This document shows positions 1 through 5,317 of a DNA stretch of 7,442 bases, one piece after another; positions within the stretch are counted from its first letter, which is position 1; every line of letters starts with the position of its first letter. Position numbers and translations under genes: made by a program. The stretch is from an uncultured Hungatella sp. (GTDB lineage Bacteria > Bacillota > Clostridia > Lachnospirales > Lachnospiraceae), in the NCBI GenBank assembly GCA_910586845.1, contig CAJUJV010000005.1, forward strand, positions 76,149-83,590, read 5' to 3'. Under the pieces are notes generated by a model. The model was not told the DNA's origin. It made no database searches and worked only from the letters and a program-made list of their open reading frames with translations.

Positions 1-1
1 A

Positions 2-862
2 GAGGAAGAATTGATTGAGAAATTAAAGGCAGAAGAACAGGCCCTCTGCATCCTGAACACGAAAAAATGTACACAGAGAATCTATGAGAGCGTTAAGGAT
101 GAGGGAGTTTATCATTTGTCCACTTCCATGTATCCTGCCCACAGGAAGAGAGTGCTGGGGGAGATAGGGGAGCGGTTAAAAAAGGGGGAGAGATGTGTCG
201 TGGTGTCCACCAGCCTGGTGGAGGCGGGGGTGGATCTGGATTTTCAGACCGTGTACCGGCAACTGGCGGGAGTGGATTCCATGATTCAGGCAGCGGGAAG
301 GTGCAACCGGGAGGGGCGAAGGCCTTCTTCTCAGTGCTTTACCTATGTTTTTAAGCTGGATAACAAGGAGTCTGTACCAGGACAGCGGCAGCAGATCGAG
401 GTCGCGGAAAGCCTGCTTGTGGATAACAGGAACCTGGAAGACCTGGAGACCATAAAGCGGTATTTTGAAATGCTGTACCATTTTCGGGGAGAGAGTCTGG
501 ATAAAAAAGAGATCCTTAAAAAGTTTGAGAGAGGAGATTTTCAGTTTTCTACAGTGGGAAAGGAATTTCGGCTGATTGAGGAGAATACAAAGACAATCTT
601 GATTCCGAAGGAAGAAGAAGCGGCGAAGATTTTAGGGGAGCTGAGAATAAAGGGGATTACGAAAGAAGGGATCAGGAAGATGGGGCAGTACTGCGTAAAT
701 GTCTATGAGAATGATTTTCAAAAGATGTTCGCGGCAGGAATGCTGAGGCCGATATCGGAGGATCTGAAGGATGATTACTTTGTGCTGACGGATCCAGATA
801 AATATACGGATGAGATGGGACTGGATCTGAGCGTAGGGTATGGGGAGGCTGTAATGTTTTAG
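2..862 (+). CDS. cas3: Cas3 helicase-nuclease, C-terminal part (5' end outside window)
   Basis: Cas3 is the ATP-driven helicase and HD nuclease that Cascade recruits to unwind and degrade target DNA. Only the last 286 or so residues are here; the HD nuclease domain and helicase motifs I-III lie upstream of the window. Visible are the second RecA-like helicase domain, with ALCILNTKK at nt 38-64, motif V VVSTSLVEAGVDLDF at nt 200-244 and the arginine-finger motif VI QAAGRCNREG at nt 287-316, followed by the Cas3 C-terminal domain. The frame is open to the left edge, so the TTG at 11 is not a start but an internal leucine. The gene ends with TAG at 860-862 and is followed eight bases later by a strong terminator hairpin, so it appears to be transcribed separately from cas5 onward. 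I-C Cas3 proteins are usually about 750-800 residues, so roughly the first 60 percent is missing. Family assignment is firm given the motifs and the neighbours. Confidence 0.96.
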   Translation, partial: EEELIEKLKAEEQALCILNTKKCTQRIYESVKDEGVYHLSTSMYPAHRKRVLGEIGERLKKGERCVVVSTSLVEAGVDLDFQTVYRQLAGVDSMIQAAGRCNREGRRPSSQCFTYVFKLDNKESVPGQRQQIEVAESLLVDNRNLEDLETIKRYFEMLYHFRGESLDKKEILKKFERGDFQFSTVGKEFRLIEENTKTILIPKEEEAAKILGELRIKGITKEGIRKMGQYCVNVYENDFQKMFAAGMLRPISEDLKDDYFVLTDPDKYTDEMGLDLSVGYGEAVMF

Positions 863-869
863 ATGATAA

Positions 870-910
870 GGGGCTGTGAAAAACAGGAATTTTTCACAGC
901 CCCCCTTTTT
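870..910 (+). terminator. Intrinsic terminator of cas3; the same hairpin also closes the - strand creA-like RNA
   Basis: A perfect 14-bp stem, GGGGCTGTGAAAAA at 870-883 with its complement at 890-903, encloses the loop CAGGAA and is followed by CC and TTTTT (906-910). On the + strand this is a textbook Rho-independent terminator for cas3. Read on the - strand the hairpin is equally stable but is followed only by TTATCAT, so it is a weak terminator in that direction, though it could stabilise an RNA 3' end. It separates cas3 from the rest of the cas operon. Confidence 0.9.
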
Positions 911-932
911 ATATAAAATAGTAATCTTAGAT

Positions 933-964
933 ATTTCAATCCATGATTGAGGAATCCCAAAAGA
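933..964 (-). repeat. Degenerate CRISPR repeat (pseudo-repeat) of the creA-like gene
   Basis: This 32-base window has the same length as an array repeat and opposite orientation. Its 3' 11 bases (943-933, TGGATTGAAAT) equal the repeat 3' end without a mismatch, while the 5' 21 bases have lost sequence similarity but keep a possible small stem-loop. Conservation of just the handle, with the stem drifting, is the pattern expected for a repeat that still has to be loaded into Cascade but no longer serves as an integration site. Confidence 0.75.
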
Positions 965-971
965 CAGTGCT

Positions 972-980
972 AATATATCA
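972..980 (-). promoter_or_regulatory. Extended -10 promoter for the creA-like RNA
   Basis: On the - strand, bases 980-972 read TGATATATT, an extended -10 element (TGn followed by TATATT). No good -35 box lies 17 bases upstream (995-1000 reads CTTTTT on this strand), which is tolerable for extended -10 promoters. Transcription would start near 965, just where the 32-base pseudo-repeat begins, so the RNA would have almost no extra 5' sequence. Confidence 0.55.
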
Positions 981-1005
981 TAAATTGAAAAAATAAAAAG
1001 GATTC

Positions 1006-1034
1006 TTGACAAATATATAGAAATATAGAAAAAT
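1006..1034 (+). promoter_or_regulatory. Promoter of the holin-like toxin gene
   Basis: A perfect -35 box TTGACA lies at 1006-1011, and 17 bases later is AAAAAT (1029-1034, four of six matches to TATAAT); TAATAAT at 1034-1040 is a second but worse-spaced candidate. The start point would be about 1041-1045, giving an untranslated leader of about 80 bases before the toxin ATG. The promoter diverges from the creA-like promoter, and its -10 and start region coincide with the CreA guide match at 1030-1047. Confidence 0.6.
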
Positions 1035-1050
1035 AATAATCATAAATGAA
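1030..1050 (-). promoter_or_regulatory. Predicted Cascade-CreA binding site (PAM plus partial protospacer) over the toxin promoter
   Basis: The - strand reads TTC (1050-1048), the usual type I-C PAM, and then ATTTATGATTATTATTTT (1047-1030). The CreA-like guide begins ATCTAAGATTACTATTTT. Fifteen of 18 positions agree; mismatches are at 3, 6 and 12. Positions 6 and 12 are among those flipped out of pairing in type I Cascade, so they should not count against binding. Similarity ends after position 18, which would favour binding and repression over Cas3 cleavage. The site covers the -10 region and start point of the toxin promoter. The region is AT-rich, so a chance match is possible, but the exact PAM placement and location make it convincing. 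Confidence 0.72.
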
Positions 1051-1065
1051 ATTAATATATTTATC

Positions 1066-1111
1066 CGGGCAGCCGGGGGACGTGTTCTTGCCCGTTCCGA
1101 GTCTTGCGGAA
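1066..1111 (+). other. Two 5'-UTR hairpins in the toxin mRNA
   Basis: CGGGCA (1066-1071) pairs with TGCCCG (1089-1094), and immediately after, TTCCG (1095-1099) pairs with CGGAA (1107-1111). The second hairpin ends two bases before the Shine-Dalgarno GGGG (1113-1116) and could hinder ribosome access. Structured leaders that slow translation are typical of type I toxin mRNAs; the effect here is inferred. Confidence 0.5.
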
Positions 1112-1124
1112 AGGGGTGATTATT

Positions 1125-1208
1125 ATGAGTACATATGAGGAATTCATGGTTATATTGACTGCAGGGCTTTTGATAGTTGGAATTCTGAATTTGAAAAATA
1201 AGAAATAG
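1125..1208 (+). CDS. creT: Small hydrophobic holin-like toxin (27 aa), candidate CreT
   Basis: A 27-residue peptide starting MSTYEEFM, with a single hydrophobic segment (about residues 8-22, VILTAGLLIVGILN core) and a basic tail LKNKK. It has a good ribosome site (AGGGGTGAT, 1112-1120, ending four bases before the ATG) and its TAG lies at the start of a hairpin. Length, the charged MSxYE(E/A) N-terminus, one membrane helix and the lysine tail match, from memory, the small putative holin-like toxins (Hol-Tox family) of Firmicute type I toxin-antitoxin loci, which damage the membrane when overproduced. It lies alone between the cas3 terminator and cas5, with a divergent crRNA-like gene upstream and an antisense promoter downstream. 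I infer that it is the toxin of a CreTA-like CRISPR-guarding module. Alternatives are a stand-alone type I toxin inserted by chance, or a translated leader. The ORF is clear; the toxicity is not demonstrated by sequence. Confidence 0.82.
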   Translation: MSTYEEFMVILTAGLLIVGILNLKNKK

Positions 1209-1301
1209 CCGTCCTGCTCTCTGGTAAAGGTAGACGGCTGTTTCTTAGCTTGAATCTTCGCCGGGACGGGTGATCTGCACTCACCTTCCGGCTGTCCTGT
1301 T
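1200..1301 (-). ncRNA. Predicted antisense RNA to the toxin 3' end (type I antitoxin candidate)
   Basis: A consensus - strand promoter ends at 1308, predicting a transcript from about 1301 to the bidirectional terminator near 1200, about 100 bases long. Its 5' half folds: GCCGG (1292-1288) pairs with CCGGC (1264-1260), and inside that GGTGA pairs with TCACC (1285-1281 with 1273-1269) around a 7-base loop. It would overlap the toxin mRNA over the terminator stem, about 45 bases. Promoter, size, convergent orientation and shared terminator all fit an antisense antitoxin of the RatA or RNAII kind. No other - strand gene would explain this promoter. Existence of the RNA is predicted, not shown. 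Confidence 0.6.
1207..1246 (+). terminator. Bidirectional terminator shared by the toxin mRNA and the antisense RNA
   Basis: AGCCGTC (1207-1213) pairs with GACGGCT (1233-1239) around a 19-base loop. On the + strand it is followed by GTTTCTT, so it can end the toxin mRNA directly after the stop codon. On the - strand the same stem is followed by ATTTCTTATTTTT, a better U-rich run, so it can also end an RNA coming from the right. A shared convergent terminator is a hallmark of type I pairs such as the par locus (Fst) and TxpA/RatA. Confidence 0.7.
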
Positions 1302-1307
1302 AAGTAT

Positions 1308-1336
1308 ATTTTATGTCAGATATACTCAAATGTCAA
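1308..1336 (-). promoter_or_regulatory. Strong - strand promoter of the antisense RNA
   Basis: Reading the - strand, TTGACA (1336-1331) is separated by exactly 17 bases from TAAAAT (1313-1308): a perfect -35 box, ideal spacing and five of six matches in the -10. It is the best promoter in the window and points away from cas5, toward the toxin gene. Confidence 0.72.
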
Positions 1337-1337
1337 A

Positions 1338-1343
1338 TATAAA
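1338..1343 (+). promoter_or_regulatory. Weak candidate -10 for the cas5-cas2 operon
   Basis: TATAAA at 1338-1343 lies 31 bases before the cas5 ATG, and TATACT at 1321-1326 is another option. Neither has a recognisable -35 box at the right distance. The operon may therefore need an activator, use one of these weak elements, or depend on read-through from the toxin transcript. Confidence 0.3.
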
Positions 1344-1374
1344 GAGAAAAATTTTTAACAGCAGGAGGTGAAAC

Positions 1375-2037
1375 ATGTCAAAAGGAGTGAAAGTAAGGGT
1401 CTGGGGAGATTACGCCTTATTTACCCGGCCAGAGATGAAAGTGGAGAGGTGTTCCTACGATGTCATCACTCCTTCGGCCGCAAGGGGTATCCTGGAGGCT
1501 GTCTACTGGCACCCGGGGATGAGGTGGGTGATCGACAGGATTTATGTCAAGAAGCCCATCCAGTTCACCAGTATCAGAAGGAATGAGGTAAAAAGCAAGA
1601 TCTCGGCAGCGAATGTGCTGTCGGTGTATAACGGCAATCAAAGGGATCTCTCCATCAGCAGCAAGGCGGAGATTGTGCAGAGAGCTTCCCTTTTGCTGAG
1701 AGATGTGGAGTATGTGATCGAGGCACATTATGAGATGACAGACCAGGCAAATGACAGTGACAATCCGGGGAAATTTAAGGATATCATTATCCGGAGACTT
1801 AAGAGGGGAGAGTGTTTCCACACACCCTATTTTGGCTGTCGGGAGTTTCCGGTCAGATTTTGTCTCTGCGAAGATGATGACATATTCACAGCCTATGAAG
1901 ACGAGGCGGAGCGTGATTTGGGATATATGCTGTATGATCTGGACTATTCGGATCCGGAAAATATTCAGCCTATGTTTTTTCGGGCTGTTATGAAAAGGGG
2001 AATCATTGATTTGCGGAATTGTGAGGTGGTTCGATGA
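1375..2037 (+). CDS. cas5c: Cas5c (Cas5d), pre-crRNA endonuclease and Cascade subunit
   Basis: In type I-C systems Cas5c replaces Cas6: it cuts the repeat at the base of its hairpin, leaving an 11-base 5' handle, and stays bound to that handle in Cascade. The 220 residues are near the family's usual length. The N-terminus KVRVWGDYALFTRPEMKVERCSYDV is typical of Cas5d, and Y44 in the motif AVYWHP aligns with the catalytic Tyr46 of Bacillus halodurans Cas5d (alignment by eye). H118 in the EAHYEM segment is a possible further active-site residue, less certain. The ATG at 1375 has an ideal AGGAGG (1363-1368). It is the first gene of the operon and its end overlaps cas8c by four bases (ATGA). Here it should also process the creA-like RNA, which retains the same handle. 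Confidence 0.96.
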   Translation: MSKGVKVRVWGDYALFTRPEMKVERCSYDVITPSAARGILEAVYWHPGMRWVIDRIYVKKPIQFTSIRRNEVKSKISAANVLSVYNGNQRDLSISSKAEIVQRASLLLRDVEYVIEAHYEMTDQANDSDNPGKFKDIIIRRLKRGECFHTPYFGCREFPVRFCLCEDDDIFTAYEDEAERDLGYMLYDLDYSDPENIQPMFFRAVMKRGIIDLRNCEVVR

Positions 2038-3764
2038 TTTTACAGGCTTTGGCAGATTACTATGAGGCATTGCTGAGAGACGGCAAGGTCGCAGGGCGAG
2101 GCTGGTGTCAGGCCAGAACAACCTTCGCGTTAAATCTGAATCCGGACGGAAGCTTAAAAGGAGTTATCACCCTGAAAGAGGAGAAGGAGAGAGGAAAAAA
2201 GAAAGTATGGCTGCCCTCTGAGCGCATGGTTCCGCAGATGGTGACACGCTCTTCGGGTATATCAGCGAATTTTCTCTGCGACAATTCAAAATACATCCTG
2301 GGAGTTGACAAAGACGGGAGCGGGAAAAGAGTGTATGAGTGTTTTGAGGCTGCCAGGGAAAAACACCTGAAGATTCTGGAGTCCTCAGACGGCGTGATAG
2401 CGACGGCGGTTAAAGGTTTTTTCACCACATGGATCCCGGATAAGGCCATGGAGAATGACAAGCTGCAGGAGGTATGGGAGGAGATCACCGACGGCGGCAA
2501 TCTGATCTTCACCATGGATGATCATGAGGCTCAGGATGACGAGGAGATCCGTTTAGCCTGGCAGAAATTCATGGGACAGGAAGGAGAGGGAACGAGAGGA
2601 ATCTGCCTTGTGACGGGGAGAGAGGATGAGATCGCGAGAATTCACAGCGCCATAAAAGGCGTTCAGGGAGCCCAGTCCAGCGGGGCCGCGCTTGTATCTT
2701 TTAACGCTCCGGCTTTCGAGTCCTACGGTAAGGAGCAGAGTTATAACGCTCCCGTAGGGAAATACGCGGCTTTCGCCTATACCACTGCTTTAAACTATCT
2801 TTTGTCAGACAAAAATCACCCTTTCCGTTTTGGAGATACCACGGTTGTGTACTGGGCGGAAAGCGGCGAAGAGATTTACCAGGATGTCTTTGAATGGTCC
2901 GTTGAGCCGCCGAAGGATAATCAGAAGACGATCAAAAGTATTTTTCAGAATTTAAAGGAGCAAAGAGGCATTGACCTCCAGGGAATTGAACTGGATGGCA
3001 GCCAGAGATTTTACATACTGGGGCTGGCGCCAAACGCGGCGAGACTGTCGGTGAGATTTTTTTATGAAAACAGTTTTGGAAATATACTGAAACATATAGA
3101 GAAACATTATTCACGGATGAATATGGTAAAACCTTCCTGGGAAGAACGGGAGTATCTGGGCGTGGGAGGGATGCTGTATGAGACGGTCAATCAGAAATCC
3201 AAAGATAAAAAGCCGGTTCCCAATCTTCCGGGAGCGGTTTTGAAGGCTATCCTGGCCGATACGAGATATCCCGAAAACCTTTACAGCAGCACGCTGATAC
3301 GGATCCGGGCGGAACAGGGAAGAACAACATGGGGAAGAGCGGCAATCATAAAAGCTTATCTGATTCAAAATCATCAATTACAGGAAGGAGAAAAGTTTGT
3401 GGGATTAAATGAAGAAACCAATGACACGCCATATGTGCTGGGACGGATCTTTGCCGTGCTGGAAAATATACAGGAGGAGGCTAATCCGGGAATCAACGCG
3501 ACCATACGGGATAAGTATTTTAACTCATCCTGTGCCAATCCCGCTTCCATTTTTCCGATTTTAATGAAACTGAAAAACAGCCATATCCGAAAAATCGAGA
3601 GAGAAAAGAAATGGAAAAAAATCTATTTTGAGAATCTGCTGACAGAGTTGACAGGGAAAATCACAGAATTTCCAAAGAGTCTTACCTTGGAGGAGCAGGG
3701 GCGTTTTATCCTGGGATATTATCATCAGACCCAGAAGAGATACGAGAAGAAGGAGGAAGAGTAG
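2034..3764 (+). CDS. cas8c: Cas8c (Csd1), large subunit of type I-C Cascade
   Basis: Cas8c recognises the PAM and recruits Cas3. The 576-residue product begins MILQALADYYEALLRDGKV, typical of Csd1 proteins, and lies in the diagnostic order cas5-cas8c-cas7. Csd1 proteins have no simple catalytic motif; the assignment rests on the N-terminal pattern, the length and the gene order. The ATG overlaps the end of cas5c in an ATGA junction, which suggests coupled translation, and the stop codon directly abuts the cas7c ATG. The last 121 codons have their own ribosome site and GTG start and would be made separately as Cas11c. The reading frame is intact. Confidence 0.96.
   Translation: MILQALADYYEALLRDGKVAGRGWCQARTTFALNLNPDGSLKGVITLKEEKERGKKKVWLPSERMVPQMVTRSSGISANFLCDNSKYILGVDKDGSGKRVYECFEAAREKHLKILESSDGVIATAVKGFFTTWIPDKAMENDKLQEVWEEITDGGNLIFTMDDHEAQDDEEIRLAWQKFMGQEGEGTRGICLVTGREDEIARIHSAIKGVQGAQSSGAALVSFNAPAFESYGKEQSYNAPVGKYAAFAYTTALNYLLSDKNHPFRFGDTTVVYWAESGEEIYQDVFEWSVEPPKDNQKTIKSIFQNLKEQRGIDLQGIELDGSQRFYILGLAPNAARLSVRFFYENSFGNILKHIEKHYSRMNMVKPSWEEREYLGVGGMLYETVNQKSKDKKPVPNLPGAVLKAILADTRYPENLYSSTLIRIRAEQGRTTWGRAAIIKAYLIQNHQLQEGEKFVGLNEETNDTPYVLGRIFAVLENIQEEANPGINATIRDKYFNSSCANPASIFPILMKLKNSHIRKIEREKKWKKIYFENLLTELTGKITEFPKSLTLEEQGRFILGYYHQTQKRYEKKEEE
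3399..3764 (+). CDS. cas11c: Cas11c, small Cascade subunit from an internal start in cas8c
   Basis: In type I-C the small subunit Cas11 is translated from inside cas8c; it lines the Cascade belly and supports R-loop formation. Here a strong Shine-Dalgarno, AGGAAGGAG (3382-3390), sits eight bases before an in-frame GTG (3399-3401; codon 456 of cas8c). The product would be 121 residues, starting VGLNEETNDTPYVLGRIFAVLE and ending in the lysine- and glutamate-rich tail of Cas8c; this size fits known Cas11c proteins. The upstream bases are a better ribosome site than chance coding sequence would be expected to give. The nearby ATG at 3409 is out of frame. That the internal protein exists in this family is established; this particular start is inferred from the sequence. 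Confidence 0.8.
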   Translation: MGLNEETNDTPYVLGRIFAVLENIQEEANPGINATIRDKYFNSSCANPASIFPILMKLKNSHIRKIEREKKWKKIYFENLLTELTGKITEFPKSLTLEEQGRFILGYYHQTQKRYEKKEEE

Positions 3765-4655
3765 ATGAGCGAGGCAATTAAAAACAGGTATGAGTTTGTG
3801 ATTTTATTTGATGTCGAGAACGGAAACCCAAACGGTGATCCGGACGCCGGAAACATGCCCAGGATTGACCCTGAGACCGGCTATGGTCTGGTTACAGATG
3901 TGTGCCTGAAGAGGAAAATCAGAAATTATGTGGAGATCGTAAAAGAGGATGAGTCCGGATACGGGATCTATATCAAAGAAGATGTGCCCCTGAACAGAAG
4001 TGACAATAAAGCATACGAGTATCTGCATATCACGGATAAAGATGTAAAAGAACTGAAAAAGAAAGATCCCCAGGCGGACGTCAAAATCAGAAACTTTATG
4101 TGTGAGAATTTTTATGATATTCGTACCTTTGGGGCAGTCATGACTACATTTGTGAAAGCTTCTTTAAACTGCGGACAGGTCCGTGGCCCGGTGCAGTTAG
4201 GATTCGCCAGAAGCATAGACCCCATCGTGAGCCAGGAAGTGACCATAACCAGGGTGGCAATCACTACGGAAAAGGATGCGGAAAACAAGAGCACGGAGAT
4301 GGGAAGAAAGAATATCGTTCCTTACGCTCTGTACCGGGCGGAGGGATATGTTTCGGCAAATCTGGCGAGAAAAGTAACCGGATTTTCCGAGGATGACCTG
4401 GAGCTTTTATGGGAAGCCATCATAAATATGTTCGAACATGACCATTCCGCCGCCAGAGGGAAGATGGCTGTCCGGGAACTGATCGTATTTAAGCACAGCA
4501 AAGAGCTGGGAGACTGTCCGGCCTACAAGCTGTTTGATTCCGTGGAGGTGAGCAAGAGAGAAGAGGTGGCGTATCCGAGAAAATATCAGGATTATATTGT
4601 CAATATTCACCAGGAGCGGATACCGGATACCGTAGAAGTCGTAAGGAAGATCTGA
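3765..4655 (+). CDS. cas7c: Cas7c (Csd2), Cascade backbone subunit
   Basis: Cas7c subunits polymerise along the spacer part of the crRNA and form the Cascade backbone. The 296-residue protein has the Csd2 N-terminal signature YEFVILFDVENGNPNGDPDA (residues 8-27), followed by the NMPRIDPETGYGLVTDVCLKR segment that contributes to RNA binding in the family. Length matches characterised type I-C Cas7 (about 290). The ATG follows the cas8c TAG with no gap and has AGGAGG eight bases upstream (3751-3756), consistent with the high copy number this subunit needs. The stop overlaps the cas4 start by one base (TGATG). Nothing unusual in the frame. Confidence 0.97.
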   Translation: MSEAIKNRYEFVILFDVENGNPNGDPDAGNMPRIDPETGYGLVTDVCLKRKIRNYVEIVKEDESGYGIYIKEDVPLNRSDNKAYEYLHITDKDVKELKKKDPQADVKIRNFMCENFYDIRTFGAVMTTFVKASLNCGQVRGPVQLGFARSIDPIVSQEVTITRVAITTEKDAENKSTEMGRKNIVPYALYRAEGYVSANLARKVTGFSEDDLELLWEAIINMFEHDHSAARGKMAVRELIVFKHSKELGDCPAYKLFDSVEVSKREEVAYPRKYQDYIVNIHQERIPDTVEVVRKI

Positions 4656-5317
4656 TGGAATACAGAGAAGAGGAATATTTAATGATCTCCGGGATTCAAC
4701 ATTTCCGGTTCTGCAGACGGCAGTGGGCCCTTATCCACATCGAGCAGCAGTGGGAGGAAAATGAGCATACGGTCGTGGGGGAATTGATGCACAAAAAAGT
4801 CCATGACCCATATTTGACAGAGAAGAGAAAGGGGGTGCTCATCACAAGAGCGCTTCCCGTTTCTTCCCGGATTCTTGGAATAAGCGGAGAATGCGATGTG
4901 GTGGAATTTCACCAAAAAGAGGAAGGCGTGAAATTGCATGGCCACAGAGGATTTTATGAAATTTATCCCATAGAATACAAAAAGGGAAAACCGAAAGAGT
5001 CGGAAGAAGATATTTTGCAGCTGACAGCCCAGACCATGTGCCTGGAGGAAATGTTTTCAACGGACATCCCTGAGGGAGCGATTTTTTACGGGGAGACAAG
5101 GCGGCGTGAATGTATCAAGATTACGGAGGAATTAAAGCTGGAAGTGAAAGATATGGTAGAGGAGATGCGCCAATACTATGTCAGAAGATATACACCTCAG
5201 GTAAAAAACAGCAAGCGCTGCAATTCCTGTTCTTTAAAAGATATCTGCCTGCCCAAGATCGGAAAGACGGATTCTGTTAAACATTATGTGGCACAGGCTT
5301 TGGAGGATACGCGGTGA
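4655..5317 (+). CDS. cas4: Cas4, RecB-family iron-sulfur nuclease for spacer acquisition
   Basis: Cas4 trims pre-spacers and selects those with a correct PAM, working with Cas1-Cas2. The 220-residue protein shows the four iron-sulfur cysteines, C20 (FRFCRRQW) and C189, C192 and C198 (CNSCSLKDIC), and the RecB nuclease motifs: His in GELMHKKVHDPYL, Asp in GECDVVEF, the Glu-x-Lys core in PIEYKKGKPK and a QLTAQTMCLEE helix. All key residues appear present, so it should be active. The ATG at 4655 overlaps the cas7c stop and has AAGGAAG upstream; an ATG at codon 10 (4682) is also possible. The end overlaps the cas1 GTG by four bases. Confidence 0.96.
   Translation: MEYREEEYLMISGIQHFRFCRRQWALIHIEQQWEENEHTVVGELMHKKVHDPYLTEKRKGVLITRALPVSSRILGISGECDVVEFHQKEEGVKLHGHRGFYEIYPIEYKKGKPKESEEDILQLTAQTMCLEEMFSTDIPEGAIFYGETRRRECIKITEELKLEVKDMVEEMRQYYVRRYTPQVKNSKRCNSCSLKDICLPKIGKTDSVKHYVAQALEDTR

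Larger units (their letters stand above)
870..965 (-). ncRNA. creA: CreA-like crRNA-mimic antitoxin RNA (degenerate mini-CRISPR)
   Basis: Reading the - strand downward from about 965: a diverged 21-base segment (964-944) able to form a short hairpin (TTGGG/CTCAA around ATTC, or GATT/AATC around CCTC); then TGGATTGAAAT (943-933), identical to the last 11 bases of the CRISPR repeat downstream; then a spacer-like stretch of about 29 bases (932-904); then the 14-bp hairpin at 903-870. In type I-C, Cas5c cuts at the base of the repeat hairpin and leaves exactly these 11 bases as crRNA 5' handle, so the conserved part is the functional part. Upstream of the handle only about 5 of 21 bases match the repeat. 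No second repeat is seen; the hairpin takes its place. The first 18 guide bases pair partially with the promoter of the adjacent toxin gene next to a TTC PAM. This matches the architecture of CreA antitoxins, known from haloarchaeal type I-B systems; its function here is inference. It could instead be a CreR-type regulator of cas genes, but I found no such match at the cas5 promoter. Confidence 0.78.

Noticed and set aside
870..905. A second pseudo-repeat at the 3' end of the creA-like RNA
   Set aside because: At the expected distance of 33-36 bases there is no similarity to the repeat start; only the terminator hairpin is present.
632..1012. A 126-codon open frame on the - strand covering the cas3 end and the creA-like region
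   Set aside because: No ribosome site, half of it is antisense to cas3, and the predicted promoter and RNA elements of the creA-like gene explain this stretch better.
1260..1292. A riboswitch or + strand terminator before cas5c
   Set aside because: The nested hairpin has no T-run on the + strand and matches no riboswitch core I recognise; it fits better as the 5' structure of the - strand antisense RNA.
1250..1374. A CreA guide target at the cas5c promoter (CreR-type autoregulation)
   Set aside because: I compared the guide with every TTC-flanked site I could find on both strands of 1250-1374; the best similarity (- strand ATCTGACAT near 1318) has several seed mismatches and no TTC. The cas3 promoter is outside the window and could not be tested.
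1417..2121. A 234-codon open frame on the - strand opposite cas5c
   Set aside because: Antisense to a well-supported gene, low-quality protein composition, no ribosome site or promoter; a shadow of cas5c.
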